Part shown: positions 13,301 to 26,300 of the stretch, one piece after another
How the letters are laid out: each line of letters opens with the position of its first letter
Numbering within the stretch: position 1 is the first letter of the stretch
Assembly (NCBI GenBank): GCA_003344405.1
Contig: NOWV01000098.1
Span: forward strand, 62,001-126,000
Direction of reading: 5' to 3'
DNA: 64,000 nt
From: Trichoplax sp. H2
Lineage: Eukaryota > Placozoa > Uniplacotomia > Trichoplacea
Notes under the pieces: model-generated
The model's input: the letters and a program-made list of their open reading frames with translations, nothing else
The model's database searches: none
What the model was told of the DNA's origin: nothing
Made by a program: the position numbers and the translations under genes

Positions 13301-16070
13301 CCTGCAAAGGTAAAACTTGCATACCTGAGTACTTTTGTATTATTTAATTGTATCTGATCATTAGGAACAGTATTCCTTAAGTTTAAACTCAACATTTTTG
13401 TTTCATGTTTATGGCTATCACAATTACTAGAAACCCAATGTGAATCTTTTACTGCTTGTGATGCCTGCCAAGCTGTGCCAGGATGTGGTTGGTGTGAATC
13501 CAACATAACTGGTGTTGGAAAATGTATTAGCGGCAGATATGAGGGTCCAATTCGTTCTTATAATGGATACGGCTACAGCAGAAATGCTACCGTCGATTAT
13601 TCAGCATGTGATGCGCACAAATGGTTGTTTGCAAGCTGTCCTGGTATGTATAGTTGATTTTAATAGTTACGACTACATTTCTTTGGTAGCTATTATGTCG
13701 CTATCTTTACAAACCAATCTTATAGAATACTAGCATCAAACTATAAATATCTAAACCTGATTTAATATGTTTAGCATGCCAATGCAATGGACACAGTACT
13801 TGCATAAATGGTAGTGTCTGTAGACCTTGTCGCGATAATACACGTGGTAAGATTTGCTATTTTTAAGCAGGTTGAGCTATCAAACATGTTGATTGCTTGC
13901 CCATAATCTTATGTTTCTAAACTGCGGTCTTAACATCTTTATGGAAATAGGTAAGAATTGTGAATATTGTTTGTGGGGATTTTATGGTCGTCCAGTCAAT
14001 GGCGGGACATGTTCAGGTATATATTGCACAAGATATTGATACAGTCAAGGACGCATCCCGATTTTTAGTTAGCCTTACTTTATTTTTATAATTATAATTG
14101 TGTAGCCTGTAACTGTAATGGACATTCTTGGCTTTGTGATACCTCGACCGGTATATGCGAAAATTATTGTACAATGGAAGGGAACATAGGCTCATATTGT
14201 GAACGGTAATGAGGCTATTGATTGCTTGGCATTAAATAGCCATTCGCATAATTTTTTCTTTCAATGTTTATGGAAATATTTCATATGTCTTACATAAATC
14301 GTACGCGGGTTTCTTACTACGTAGTAGTAATTTTGAAAATGGATTTGTTTATAGATGCGATACTAGTAAATATACCGGGTCAGCAGCGAATGGCGGATAT
14401 TGTTATTGTAAGTAAATTGAAATATAAACTTATTCATAAATACATGTATGATGTGCTGCTGTAATCTTGATATATTATACGATAAATTATAGTGAGAGTC
14501 GCTATAGATAGCAAAGTAAATGTCTCGATACAGAATCAACGAATAACGAATTTTCACTTTACTGTCACTCCGACAAAGGTAATTGGTGATCGATTAACTT
14601 GGTGAAAGTAGCTATGCAATCTTATTAGAGTTTGACTTTCTAGTTATTATAATCATATTGCTTACTATGACGTCATGCTTTTATGATGATAGCCGGATCG
14701 CAATGTCAAGTTAACTGTGGAAGTTGAAGAATATCGTCTTGTTCCGACAGTAGTTATTAGTGTTGCTTGGAGTAAGTTTTACCTAAAATACCATACTACT
14801 TTCTATATATATGAGAGATTGTGCGGTTGATTTTAATGATTTTTTTGTTATGTGTAAAATTGCTTGTAGATTACACACAAGAGATGAAAATTTTACATTC
14901 AGAAAAAATGTATAAAAGAAGGCTAGAAACAACGTTTGCTATCGATACTTTCAAAGTTGGAGGAACTAACGAGCTAAAGTCATTGTTTGTGGATATTGGA
15001 AATTTTTCTTCTAAAGTGTTGATTGTGGCAAGTATCAAAATTTATATTTTAACATCGTGCTATCAATTTACGGTAGAAATTATATATGTGAGCTTTTCTC
15101 ATATATTACGGGGCGGTAAAAATGATGTGTTTACTACTGACTTACGCTAATTAGCTTTTCTCTTTATTTTATATATCAGATATCCGCGGTTCATGTGATA
15201 GCATTCATCGAGTTATTGCAATTTTTTCTTACATTTTTTGTGTACGTACAATAGTAATATTGAGATATAGTTATGGAGATTGTGGCGTATTTTTATTAGG
15301 CCTGTTTTCCTCGAAATGTGAAACTAACATGGTTAAATATTTTAACTGCTATAGATGCTTCTTCTCGTTATTGTTGTTCGCGTTCATTTTGTGGAAGATA
15401 AAGCAACGCCTTGATCGTTATCGTAGGAGACAGGTACGTCATTAAGGGTTATTTTAACTGTTGGTATTACATTACATTTTTCATTTACTAAAATGATGCT
15501 TATTGATTTGACAACTACTACAGGAACGTATGGTAGAATTAAAACAAATGGCTAACCGGCCATTTTCATCCATTTCTTTCATTATTGAACGTTACGATAA
15601 TGATAACAGCTCTATTAAAAAGGTAAACATTAATATGACTTTAAATTTAAAATGCTCGTCTTTACCGATATTTTATTGATATCTGGGTAATAGAAGTTAA
15701 CGAAATGGTAGTAGTACTATCACATTACTGTATTATGTTCTCCTATCGTCTTGCAAATTTGGTCAATAAGTGACGATATTTGATGGCTAGAGTGTTTAGC
15801 TAATGCGGTGTTGTTGATTTATTCTACCAATAATAGCAAAGTCCAAGTCAGGTTGCATTACAACCCGTAAATAACGGCGAAGCTGGTATCATGTCCGTAT
15901 TGATGCGCTTACCGGGAGAACAAGGAAACATACCTGGTTATGGGCAATCGGCCTTAGCTTTTGGTAGTGCACTTATTGTGTGTAGCCCGGAACAACAGCA
16001 GTTATTATCAGCTAACAAAAGATATATCTTGGGTAGAAAAAGGAAAGCATTTTCTACTACTACAGCATGA
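4379..16070 (+). CDS. ATRN: Attractin (CUB-EGF-kelch-PSI type I membrane protein), 29 exons, 1194 aa
   Basis: Single-pass glycoprotein; mammalian attractins act in melanocortin signalling and MEGF8-type E3 ligase complexes. Exons: 4379-4551, 8125-8211, 9537-9650, 9830-9967, 10110-10285, 10382-10453, 10635-10740, 10862-10958, 11072-11303, 11400-11589, 11662-11819, 11932-12016, 12157-12221, 12377-12505, 12666-12784, 12858-13023, 13133-13309, 13431-13643, 13775-13846, 13951-14016, 14106-14205, 14355-14407, 14493-14578, 14693-14771, 14870-15027, 15180-15241, 15355-15433, 15524-15622, 15837-16070. Every phase joins and the total is 3585 nt. Order: signal peptide with EGF module, CUB (ATECSWDHLYVFDG), EGF modules, kelch repeats, PSI/cysteine-rich modules, laminin-type EGFs (ACQCNGHS, ACNCNGHS), membrane helix, then a tail with WKIKQ, MANRPF and GYGQSALAFGSAL, all family signatures. 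No C-type lectin domain is present. Intron 25 uses a GC donor. Exon 16 could start at 12861. Confidence 0.95.
5930..7140. repeat. Three tandem copies of a 419-bp unit in attractin intron 1
   Basis: The line GAGAATGCACGGTCATGACG followed by GAGTAAAATAAAAAGGAAAC recurs near 5989, 6409 and 6829, a period of about 419-420 bp. Copies are only a few percent apart, so the expansion is recent. Each unit contains a small hairpin (ATAACATGCT, 7-nt loop, AGCATGTTAT, first copy near 6147-6173). No open frame spans a unit. The rest of intron 1 (4552-8124) shows nothing I could assign. Confidence 0.9.
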
Positions 16071-18233
16071 TATATTATGTAAATAGTACTCGTATCTTTT
16101 ATAAGAATTATATCTTTATTATTTTGCATGTGAGTTAGTTTCGATTTGAAGTAAGAAGAATAAGTTCGTATCTACCAGTCCATATAGTACATATAGTATA
16201 TCAATATGAGATAAGCAAAGATCGCAGAATCACGTTGCTAAGGTACCTTTTAAAGCAATTTTAGAGAAGAGGTACAGGCTAGTCAGTACATTAAAAAGTT
16301 ATGATTGATAAAATCATACTCTTGTATTTCGTGTATTTCAATCGACGATAGAATAGAGTAACGATTGCACTAAGAATAGTTTGCTACATTATTTTATATT
16401 TTCTGTTAGTTGGGAATAGCATTTCTGTGTGCTTTTAAATCTTCGGCTGTTTTATTTTGGATGTATAGCAGGCTGTTATCATTGATTTGATGCGACGTAC
16501 TTATGCTGTAGATCGATTTGTAATACTGTAATATTATTATTATCACTATATTCCGTATACCGTTATTTATCGAATTACTGTACAATAGTATGAATACATT
16601 TATCGATGGAATGAACTTCTTATTGTTATTTGAAATAACCATATTGCAGGTATAAATATCAGACCGTTATTGAATCTTTTGTTATCTTAACTGCATTACT
16701 AATATAGTTTTGATTACCCTCATTGTACGTAATGCAATTTATTTTGTAGTCGAAACGAATTAGCAATATGTAAATACTGCTACGGTAGTTTTTTTTGCCT
16801 TTAATAATGCAATAATATTCTGACTCAAATATACTGTAATGCTGTTTTATAAATTGTAGATCGTTTCATTATTACCAATTACAATGGCACTACAAAGAAT
16901 AGTGGATATGAATAAATTGGTATTGTTTTCGTATATAAATATATTTACATATAAGTAATATTTAGGAGTGTTTTTGATGTGAATGAGAGAGCAGAGTAAC
17001 ATTGCATGAAAAAATCATGGTTTAAGATGGTTTCGATATAGTTTAAACTAAGCTATTTCTGCCTTTTACTTTACTAAGGTTATGAATTAAAAGTTTTACT
17101 CTGACGTTATTGGTTGTACAGACAACTGTTTTGATCGATAATTATATGATAAGAAAAATACTGTAGAAGAACACTTTTCCATATATCAAATTAGGATTAC
17201 AAACTGCAGTATGTACGTATTTAGGGTATTACACTAAAGTATGGTACGCGTACAACAAGAGAGTTTTATTCAAATATAGTTACTGTAGTCATAAGTTTAA
17301 AATTTTCTGCATGAGTAGCTATTAAGTAAGCAACGATGAGTAGAGCTCTAATAAGATCTTGTATTAGTTGTTTTGTTTTAATGGCTAGAAAACCTTCAAT
17401 TCAGCAACAAATTGAGATGTCCGCATAAACGATACATTCTAGTAACTATTGTAATATCTTTTATTAGCAAATAACAGGATGTTGCCCGATAGTTGAGGAT
17501 ATTTAGTCTGGCTATTTCAGAGTTAAATGATATCACTTCAGATACAGTGCTTTAATTTATTTATTTCCTATAAAGGGTAGGAATACAGCCTTTCTATCAT
17601 GTTGAAAAATTTGCAAGTTAAGTCATAGAAGTTATTTGTGTATGCTTTGCAAGTATACCAGCCAATACAAAAATCATCGATGTTCTGAGTTTCCTCAATT
17701 ACAGCTAATAATACTTCAACAGGATTGACTCATTACCATCGTTATCAAAATTGCCAAAAAATATGTATATTTGAAATTTCCACTTGCTTTAGCCAAAAAA
17801 ATGATTAAATAGTGCTTACCCATATTGGATTATTTACTTTTATAATATACGTCTACGTTCTTTTATGATCTTATTCTAAGGTTATAGTCATAATTAGGGT
17901 ATTATACATTGTTTGCTAATGCTAGAGGTTGATGAATAATTATGTCGCTAAATTGACAACAGCGAATTGAAAAAAGTAATTTTAGCTATTGTCAGTTAGT
18001 CAATAGAATTATTGAGCTAACCTCTACATTAAAATTTGTTAATATACAGGCAAAAATGAATTTTACCTTAGTTGATAAATAGGGTGCGGAATAGTACTAG
18101 AGACATATTGAAAGCTGGTTGAAATTCTTAATGCTAGTTATTGTTTTAATATATCATAATTTTTCAAGATAGCTTACTATATGAAATAGCCAACTATAAT
18201 TATTTATACTTTCTTATATTACAGATTATAGGA
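16071..18233. other. Convergent intergenic region between attractin and the WBP1-like gene
   Basis: AT-rich sequence with no recognisable exon. An AATAAA at 16911-16916 could serve the attractin transcript, about 840 bp past its stop. The open frame on the minus strand at 16406-16642 has biased, low-complexity content and no family signature. Confidence 0.5.
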
Positions 18234-19326
18234 CTAAGCAGCATCACTCCCTTTCGACGATGATGGCTGAATAGAAGATATTGTTAAGGTTTCAGAATCT
18301 AAGTTATCTCTTTTGCTGTTTCCAGTATCATTGTCTTGAATGGTGCTTACGCGTAGCGGGATTTCCGTAAAATGCTCTAGTCCAGATTGATTAAAGTTAT
18401 CATGGGTCAGATTAGGCATATCAACATAAGCAGGTGGCGGTGGCTCAGGTAAATCTCGGTTTGACGATTTGATGGCGTCATTATAAGAGGGTAATTTCTC
18501 TAAAGATACTGTCACTGTTGAATTTTGGGTACCATTGCCGATTCTTGTTTGGGCAAGGTTACCGCCGGTAGTAGTGATTGTTCGAAGTCGATTATTTTGG
18601 TTTGCAAAGCGTCTATGACGTCGTTTGATGTAAGCACAGCAACAACTTAATAAGACTACTAAGCACCATAATAGCCAAAACCCTGTCATCAATCATATTC
18701 AAAGTCAATATTACATTGTTGCAAATATTACAGAAGTATTGTTCAGTCAGAATTAAAAAGGAACTGTTATTCTAACATCAATTGATACTAATAAAATGAT
18801 AAGATAAAATTAATTAATCCGTTATAGAAAAAATTAAAAGCTGTTAGTGGTAGCATATGATTTGTGCCTTTACAATAATTCCTTTGTAGTTGGTGTTTGC
18901 TATTGGTAATGAAAAAGGATTACTGTAATATCTACCGAGTAAGTAATCTATATATTTGATAACTAGTGGATAAACTTTAGCCGTTTCTTTTGTTATAATA
19001 AAGTAATCGTTCATCATCACTCCGTGTGTTATTACCTATAAGTTAGCAAATCTATTCTTCTTATTATTAGCTAAGGATTAAAAGGAATATCATACTCAAT
19101 GATTGTTCAATGAATAGAAACTTACACCACATTTGGTAAATAAGGTGACGACAGCGACAGCATTTACCATTACAGCAACATTCTAAGAAATATCCAAATC
19201 AATTATTATTCAAATAACTTGTCGTTTTTATGCATTTTCCTATACGGATGACTTTGTATAGTATACTCGTATAGATGAATTAAATTGCAACTTACTTGAC
19301 ATACATCCAACGCAACGTAAATGAGC
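18234..19326 (-). CDS. WBP1/WBP1L-like membrane adaptor with PPxY-type motifs (partial, 3 exons seen)
   Basis: Exons read right to left: 19296-19326 (31 nt, tentative), 19126-19182 (57 nt), 18234-18682. The joined middle reads CCCNGKCCRCRHLIYQM then WWFWLLWCLVVLLSCCCAY, the cysteine cluster plus membrane helix of the WBP1/WBP1L/VOPP1 family. The cytosolic tail carries LPSY and PPPPAY, ligands for WW domains of NEDD4-type ubiquitin ligases. Family members recruit such ligases to endomembranes; that role here is inferred. The WW codon is split across the last intron, and phases agree in the two 3' exons. The 31-nt exon gives HLRCVGCMS and joins in phase, but the exon with the start codon and signal peptide was not found to the right of it. 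Confidence 0.8.
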
Positions 19327-19776
19327 CTATTATAAAATAAAGTGAAGAAAAAGATAGAATGAATATAATGATATCGTTTGTAGCTGGTCAATAGGATCAT
19401 ACTTGAAATTAAAATCTATTTTATAATCTCTTTTATAGACCGTATTTATTCAAATCATTCTCATTTTAATTTAATAGAGAAATAAAAAATTGCACCGTTC
19501 AAAAAATCGAATTGTATACAGTCTAATCAAATTGTACCTATAGTATCAATAGAGCATAGTATACGCGTATTATCTATGCCATAATATTTCTTTTCTACTA
19601 CATCTTTCATCTACTTGTATACTTTCTACATGTAGAATTAAGATTGTAGTTACTGTCGCTGTACTGTATTATAATTCATCAATAATTATTATTAATCAAT
19701 TCCATACTATTTATCTTTTTAATTGATGAAAGAGCGAGCATATGGAGTTGTATACTTTGGAGGTACTGGATAAAAT

Positions 19777-19805
19777 TTCTTGATGACTCTATGAGTCATC
19801 AAGAA
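19777..19805. repeat. Perfect 13-bp hairpin, 3-nt loop
   Basis: TTCTTGATGACTC is followed by loop TAT and then GAGTCATCAAGAA, an exact reverse complement. It stands alone in intergenic DNA. The stem is too short for a typical animal microRNA precursor, and no family was recognised. Confidence 0.8.
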
Positions 19806-21409
19806 GCTTTGATAGATTGCGATTGAAGTTGGGATTGATCAGAAAGAAATTTCAAGCAAGTTTTAGCACTAGCGAATTGTGTAGATACAGGTTGCAATTT
19901 TTTCCTCCATTTTGGAGCTGTATTCTGCGCGCTCTCCATGCTATCCACAACTATATTGTGTACTGTAAAGTATCGATTAAAAGCTTGTCCACTTTTCTAC
20001 TGATTTTTACGACGTCCAGTGGCAAGGCACTCGGAGTGTCTTATTCCAGTCTGTAGCAATTACAGTACAGTTGGATAATGTAGTGTGCATAAGAGCTTTC
20101 ATGAATTAGTAGGCAGTATTATTGACTGTTTCAAGCGCTCAACGCATTCTAATGTGCAGGATACGAGTACCACGTCTCAATGAGGACTGTCCGCTAGTGT
20201 AATACAGTATGCAAATAATGTAAACAAACATAAAATTCGCTCGCCTGTGCCATGGGAACGGTCCAGAAAAGTAAAAAAAATACTAATAAATATCTCCTCT
20301 CGGCACCTACACGTATATAAAGTAATACTGGATCACGTACAGTAAAATCAATGTGATGTCTAAATAGTGTACTGCAAAAATAAGACAATTGTCGATTCTG
20401 TAGATAATATTTATTGACTGATTAACGCGATGATGATCTATGTTGCATTGTTGGTATCGATGGTAAAATGGACCGCGATGGAAGATTACTAGGCGAAAGT
20501 ACAGTATGGACAGCGCCTCCCCCCCAAAATGTGTAGTCTATCAAAGCATTGAAAGCAATATTACATGGGAAATTTCTTTCAACAGGGTCTTTACAAGTCT
20601 AAAATAATATCTACTGTGTAGTCTTACTGAAAGGCAGATGGAAATTAAAAACAACAATAGACGAATTAACGTGTGAATAGAATCAACTACATCTCATTTC
20701 CTTAGCGCTAATCCCAGTTGCTACAGTATGTCTCCTTTTCAAAGACTACGAGCAACGAGTGTATTGCACATTGATGTTGGCTAGAAAGTAAAAAAACATT
20801 TCCTATTTCTTCTCCATGACGAGTGTATTTATAGAAGTGAAGAGTATCCTATAGTCTATGTACAGTATACTGTACTGTTGATTGCAAAACGTCATCAGCC
20901 TATCAAGTGCTCTAGAAATAACAATAACATCCTTGTACAAGACTATTCATTGTGTTTCGTCATCGAGTTTAGCTAGTTGATGATAATAATAATCTACGTC
21001 TAGAAGGAAACATACCTTGGTTAAAGTAGGTAGCAAGCTTAGTAACATGATGGATAAGAGCATACCACTGCGTAAATGGATCGGCATGACCGCCATGATA
21101 GAATATCGATTGTTTGGACAAGAATAGTTGAGGATTGGATACAAAATTAGTTTTTGCAACAATAGACGTCCGGTATGGAATGGACTGGACTTTATTCAAA
21201 GGCCACTGTAGATGACGATTTCTTGGTATGATGAGTCCAATAGTAGATGAGAATATCCATAGACCGTTTAATGATCGGCCAGTACAGTTATGAGTAGTCT
21301 AGAATAGCTGTTGAAGATGAGAAACACCAAGGAATAAAGAAATGGTGGCAAAACAACCTTCTTCAGCGGTTAAGCAAGAGATCACTCCAGGCTACGTCAA
21401 AGAAGCGAC

Positions 21410-21690
21410 TTTGCCCGTACCGGTACCGTTACATGGTGGTATGCTCTATTTGTACCGTACCGTATCGGTACCGGTAGTACCGATACGGAACGGTACAGTG
21501 TTACAGTACAGTGCACACTCGTCAGTACTAAGTCTTGTACATTGTACAGTACAGTACTGTACTGTACAGTACACACTCGTCAGTACTAAGTCTTGTACTG
21601 ACTTGTACTCACGTCAATCTGCTGGAAAAGCGAGGTGCGACACCCACCCGGTCAACCGTCAGTTGGCTGCTGGTACCGTACTGTACTCTT
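21410..21690. repeat. GTAC-palindrome island with internal hairpin and direct repeat
   Basis: The island is packed with GGTACC, GTAC and ACAGTACTGTA words. It includes a 12-bp perfect stem at 21460-21488 (CCGTATCGGTAC, loop CGGTA, GTACCGATACGG). A direct repeat, CACACTCGTCAGTACTAAGT with the next six bases, starts at 21514 and 21572 (58-bp spacing). The same pentamer vocabulary recurs at other islands in the window. Confidence 0.8.
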
Positions 21691-23365
21691 GTACGCTATC
21701 GATGGCCATGAATTGGTCGATTTGACTAGAAGTGCATATACCTAATATGAGTTGGAGTGGAATGACGAGTTCATGTTGGGGTCGGCAATGGAGGAAATGT
21801 CATGAAAATGGTGCCAAATGCAGCTTGAAAGTTTCTTTTCCAGGCTGCAACGCACTGCATAGTATTTAGGTTATGATCCATGTAAATGGTCCAACCTTGA
21901 GGATCGACCATATACAATCAATGACAGTATACAGTATAGAGGAACGTTGGATATGTGCCACACTTGGTGTATCATGCAGTATGGCGTATGGCGTACTGCA
22001 ATGTTGGAGCTCAATTCAATCGGTGGGAGTGATGATTGGAAATTAAAGTAGTCAATCGTAAATCAATAAATACAGTCTATCAAGAATAATTAGAATAATG
22101 CATTCATCAATAAAATACATTACACTACAACACGGTGCTATACTGTCTTCTATCTTGTATGATAAAAGGTATTTCCCTAGTTGAAATAATACATGGCCGC
22201 ACCAATGGTTACAAAGGGTAGCAATGCAAAACGTTTTTGCTGGCCAAATAACGAACGTCAGTTGCAAGAAGTAGTTTACAGTACAATCTTAAAGTCTCTG
22301 ATTGGTATTTGGTAGTTGCTATATCCAAATTGCTGTACTACAGAGTTTGGAAAGACTTGCAGTAATACACTATTGTAGAGTCGATCGATATTCAGCTGGC
22401 TAGTTCATACACAGCTGTAGATGATAGAAGAAATCACCACTATACTCGCATTTTGCACATAACGGGCAAGTCATCAGTCAGAGTGAACCAATGTTACAAG
22501 TCTATGATGTAGAATACAAAGTCGAACAGTTCAACATGACATCAATATTCATTAAAATTTCCCTCATTATCCTTCATCACAAAAACGATCCACCATGATA
22601 GGATCGTTACTTGCTCTATCAACATCTATACTGCTACTGTACTACCATTACTTCTTCTTGTGCACTCCCGACTGCAACAGTCGGCAACACTAAGAGTTAA
22701 TCCAACTACCATCATAAAACACTAGGCCATACTCTAGCCAAGAAGAACAAAATGTCCGTACAATCCCAATCATTGACCATATTCTATCACAATGTTTGGT
22801 AACCACATGTCCCAGATTGATTTAGGGGGGGAGGGAATTAATGTACAATACTCTGCTTGTATAAATTTGTATAGTAAACCAACAACAGGCAGATCATGTA
22901 ATACGCATATATAACGGGCACATTATCAGTAATTATTATTCTCGATGAACAATAAGTTAACTGTACTATAATCCGGCCGATTTTTGTAATATTGCACTTT
23001 TGAATTAAAAATCCGATCCTATCATTGCCATGTAATCGTATAACTGATTTATTACCTTGCTAATGATTAAAATTGACGATGATTGAATCAATTAGATTAG
23101 ATGATCGTCGATCGTGTATGTTATCTACTTATAATTGTATTTTTTTCTTTATTTTTATTTTTTTGTATTGATTCATCAATTATTATAGATGTTATTTATA
23201 GTAGACAAATGAATATGTTGCTGTGAGGACGCCAGTGGTACTTCAACCTTATGGCATGGTGGCTGCAATGAAATATTCAAGAGTCGAATATTACTATCGT
23301 GTATTCTGTTAAAATCATCTTTCTGTTCGGCCAGATAATCGCAAAAGTATTCCAATTGTTAACCG

Positions 23366-26300
23366 ATGAGTGCTCCAAGTACGCCATCGTTAATATCGGA
23401 ATATGGCCTCGATGATGACCATGACGATGAAGCATCTGGCGATTTAGGTTTAGGTATGGGCTTAAAACCTGGCGCTTTACCCCTTACTTTCTTCGATTTC
23501 GATCAAGATGAGACGTTAACCGATGATCCTACCATGATATCATATCAAATACCATGGCCAACCAATTTACAAGATGAAGATCAATCCAAAATGATCGTAT
23601 CGCCACACAATCAAAATCATCGCCATTACGCATATGACGACAATTATAAAGAGAAAGCTGCAGGTACGCACGATTACATCGTAATTGATCATCAAGTCGA
23701 CGTACCGACCAATCTTCGAAACTGCTCACAAAATAAACCAATTGAAAAGTTATCCATTGCCAAACGATTCAATATTACCCATTTAGACATTGATCATAGC
23801 CGTATTAAGGAGAAGAGACGTCTTCTAAGTCGAAGTAAATTGTTATCATTTGATGGTAAGTTATAGCAATGAATAGCATCGATCATCGCAATAGAATTAT
23901 TGTTCGAGTGATGGCTTAGTGTTAATAAAAGACCAATGATAGTATTATTATACAACTGATCGTAATAGTATTACACTACTAATTATACTAATAGATGATA
24001 TTAATCCATCATTTTTGCAGTAATATCAACTTTGATAAGACTATATGATATTGTCATGGACAATCCTACTGAGCTCAATTTTTATATCATTTCTTATATA
24101 ACAAGTGTAATCCTCATAGACACGCATGAAATGACACTTTGTACTTAGATTTTCAATGTTGCTCTTTTGCACTCATCTATCCAGTCCTGTAGTAGTATTA
24201 GAGTAACGACCTTATAGTAATGCTTTGATAAACAGTAACCTTCTCCACTACTCTATAAATTGTAATCGCTAACACCATCATTAATTTCCATCTCAAATAG
24301 CAGATATCTTGTAATCATCGTGTTGTGGATTACTAGTGATAAGATTTGATTTTCCTTTCATCCTTTCAATCATACACTACATGACATGGTTTATTCCTTT
24401 CGCTTCTTCATGCTTAACATTACGCGATATACTTTTAATCAGCGTAACTAGCGTAGGCAATATTGATTATCACTGTAAAGTAATAAACGCTAAGTGACTA
24501 GATGGTAATTTAGATATTTCTTCTACCTATTTTTTTATCACTATGGTAGGATACGATAGATTGACGATATAAAAGATTAGAACAAGAGCAAACTTTTCTT
24601 GTTTGTCTATTGTGTAATATGTACATACGATTACTCTAATCGTTAGTAAACGTAATTCGATCATGCATCAAAATTTCCTTTCACCGTTAAATAGGTGAAC
24701 GTAGGATATACAGTCAACATTAATACTTTGTAAATTTACATGAAGTTATTATTAATTATAATTATCATCATGATAAACGAGTGCGTGGATACAACATATA
24801 GTATATTGCATTTTAGCACAATCGATACTCTTAGCGACCTCATTTATTAATTAAAATACTTGTATGTACGGTAGATATGCTACATACTGTAAATATAATA
24901 ACGGCTACTTGAAGATAATAATTAAGATATTCCACGTCGATTATTGATCATTTATTAATTAATAAAGTATTATTCCTACATTATATGGAAAAGACAGCTA
25001 TACAATGGTACAGTATTTAAAAAGTAAAGGTAGCATTCGTATACGAGTAAATAAAATTAATTTTTAACTATTAGGATAATACTACCAAGAAGGCCAATTT
25101 AATTCCCACAGTTATTCTTAATTGTATTACTTATCTCTACATCAATCGCCAGGTCATCTTAATGATTAATTTAAGATATAGTATGTTAGAACATTTGGAG
25201 TACAGTAAGTAAGTCGTTGATCAAAATAATAGGTCTTTAGCCATTGATAGTAACCAAGTTAAGATGCAACAACGGTTTCAATCCTAAGCTAATGACTAAT
25301 AAAATGAATGCAATAACTTATAGAGATAGGCAGCTAAAGCTAACGCGAGACTTGTTTTAAAATCTCCTTGATTCGACATGATAATATATTGTGTCCATTT
25401 AATTATTGTAATAGATAATACAGTGTTTAGTTATAACATTATACAACGATTACTTCATGGCAGCAGTAATGTAGAATACCATATTAACGATATAATGGAT
25501 AAAATAGTTCCAGCACTGCATATTAATTAAGAAAATATAGTTTCAAGTTCCTGTTCCTTTTCTACGTCAAGATAATACTGCCTGTCACCTAGTAACCAAT
25601 CCTTTTGATGAAATCGATTCTCTCATTAGATAAAGTAAAGAATTAAAATAATCATCTCATACCTCAGCAATATTATTTCATCATCAACTTCATCATTTTC
25701 ACAGCATACAGTGACAAAAAGAAGTAAATGAACTTTCCAGTGCGTAGCGACAATATTAAATCATCACTTATTTTGTAGACTCTATCAATAGGCTATATCT
25801 AACCTCTTAATTAAAGATCCAATCTTATTGATGTACTTACCGTCAACTTTGTTTCTATATTCACTTTTTTTCCTCCGATTGAATGAAATGTAATCGTATA
25901 TTGTACAATTTATTAAGATTATTTACTAGATATCCTAGTCTAGTTGCTATGTTAGCCCACTGTATCACAAATAGGTTAGGATCAGAAACGTTAAAGATTA
26001 TGCAATAGTTTCTAGTTTTCTTAGACGTAGATTAATTGAAAATTTATTAATGATATCATTTATACTATCAACATTAAGTTCATTATGATTTCTATTAAAC
26101 TGCAGTAACTTATTAATACATAGTATACATCGACTTCTTTATTAGCAAGATTTATTTTGATTAAATTATCTCTCTTCGAGAAGCGGTGTACCATTTAATG
26201 GAAATATACTGCAAATGTAGATAATGATAGAAACAACATTTTATTCTTGACGCAATCAATATTTATTAATTTATGGTACAGGTACAAGGCTATCAAAAAG

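Larger units (their letters stand above)
19327..23365. other. Gene-poor 4-kb gap
   Basis: No exon of a recognised family was found. The first exon of the WBP1-like gene should lie in its left part. Open frames at 19817-20056, 20194-20388 (minus) and 21342-21725 lack splice context or domain signatures; the last one is a read-through of a GTAC-rich repeat island. The last kilobase before CCDC125 is AT-rich with runs of T near 23150. Confidence 0.45.

Noticed and set aside
21342-21725. 127-codon open frame on the + strand
   Set aside because: It reads through the GTAC repeat island; its composition follows the repeat and there is no splice or domain support.
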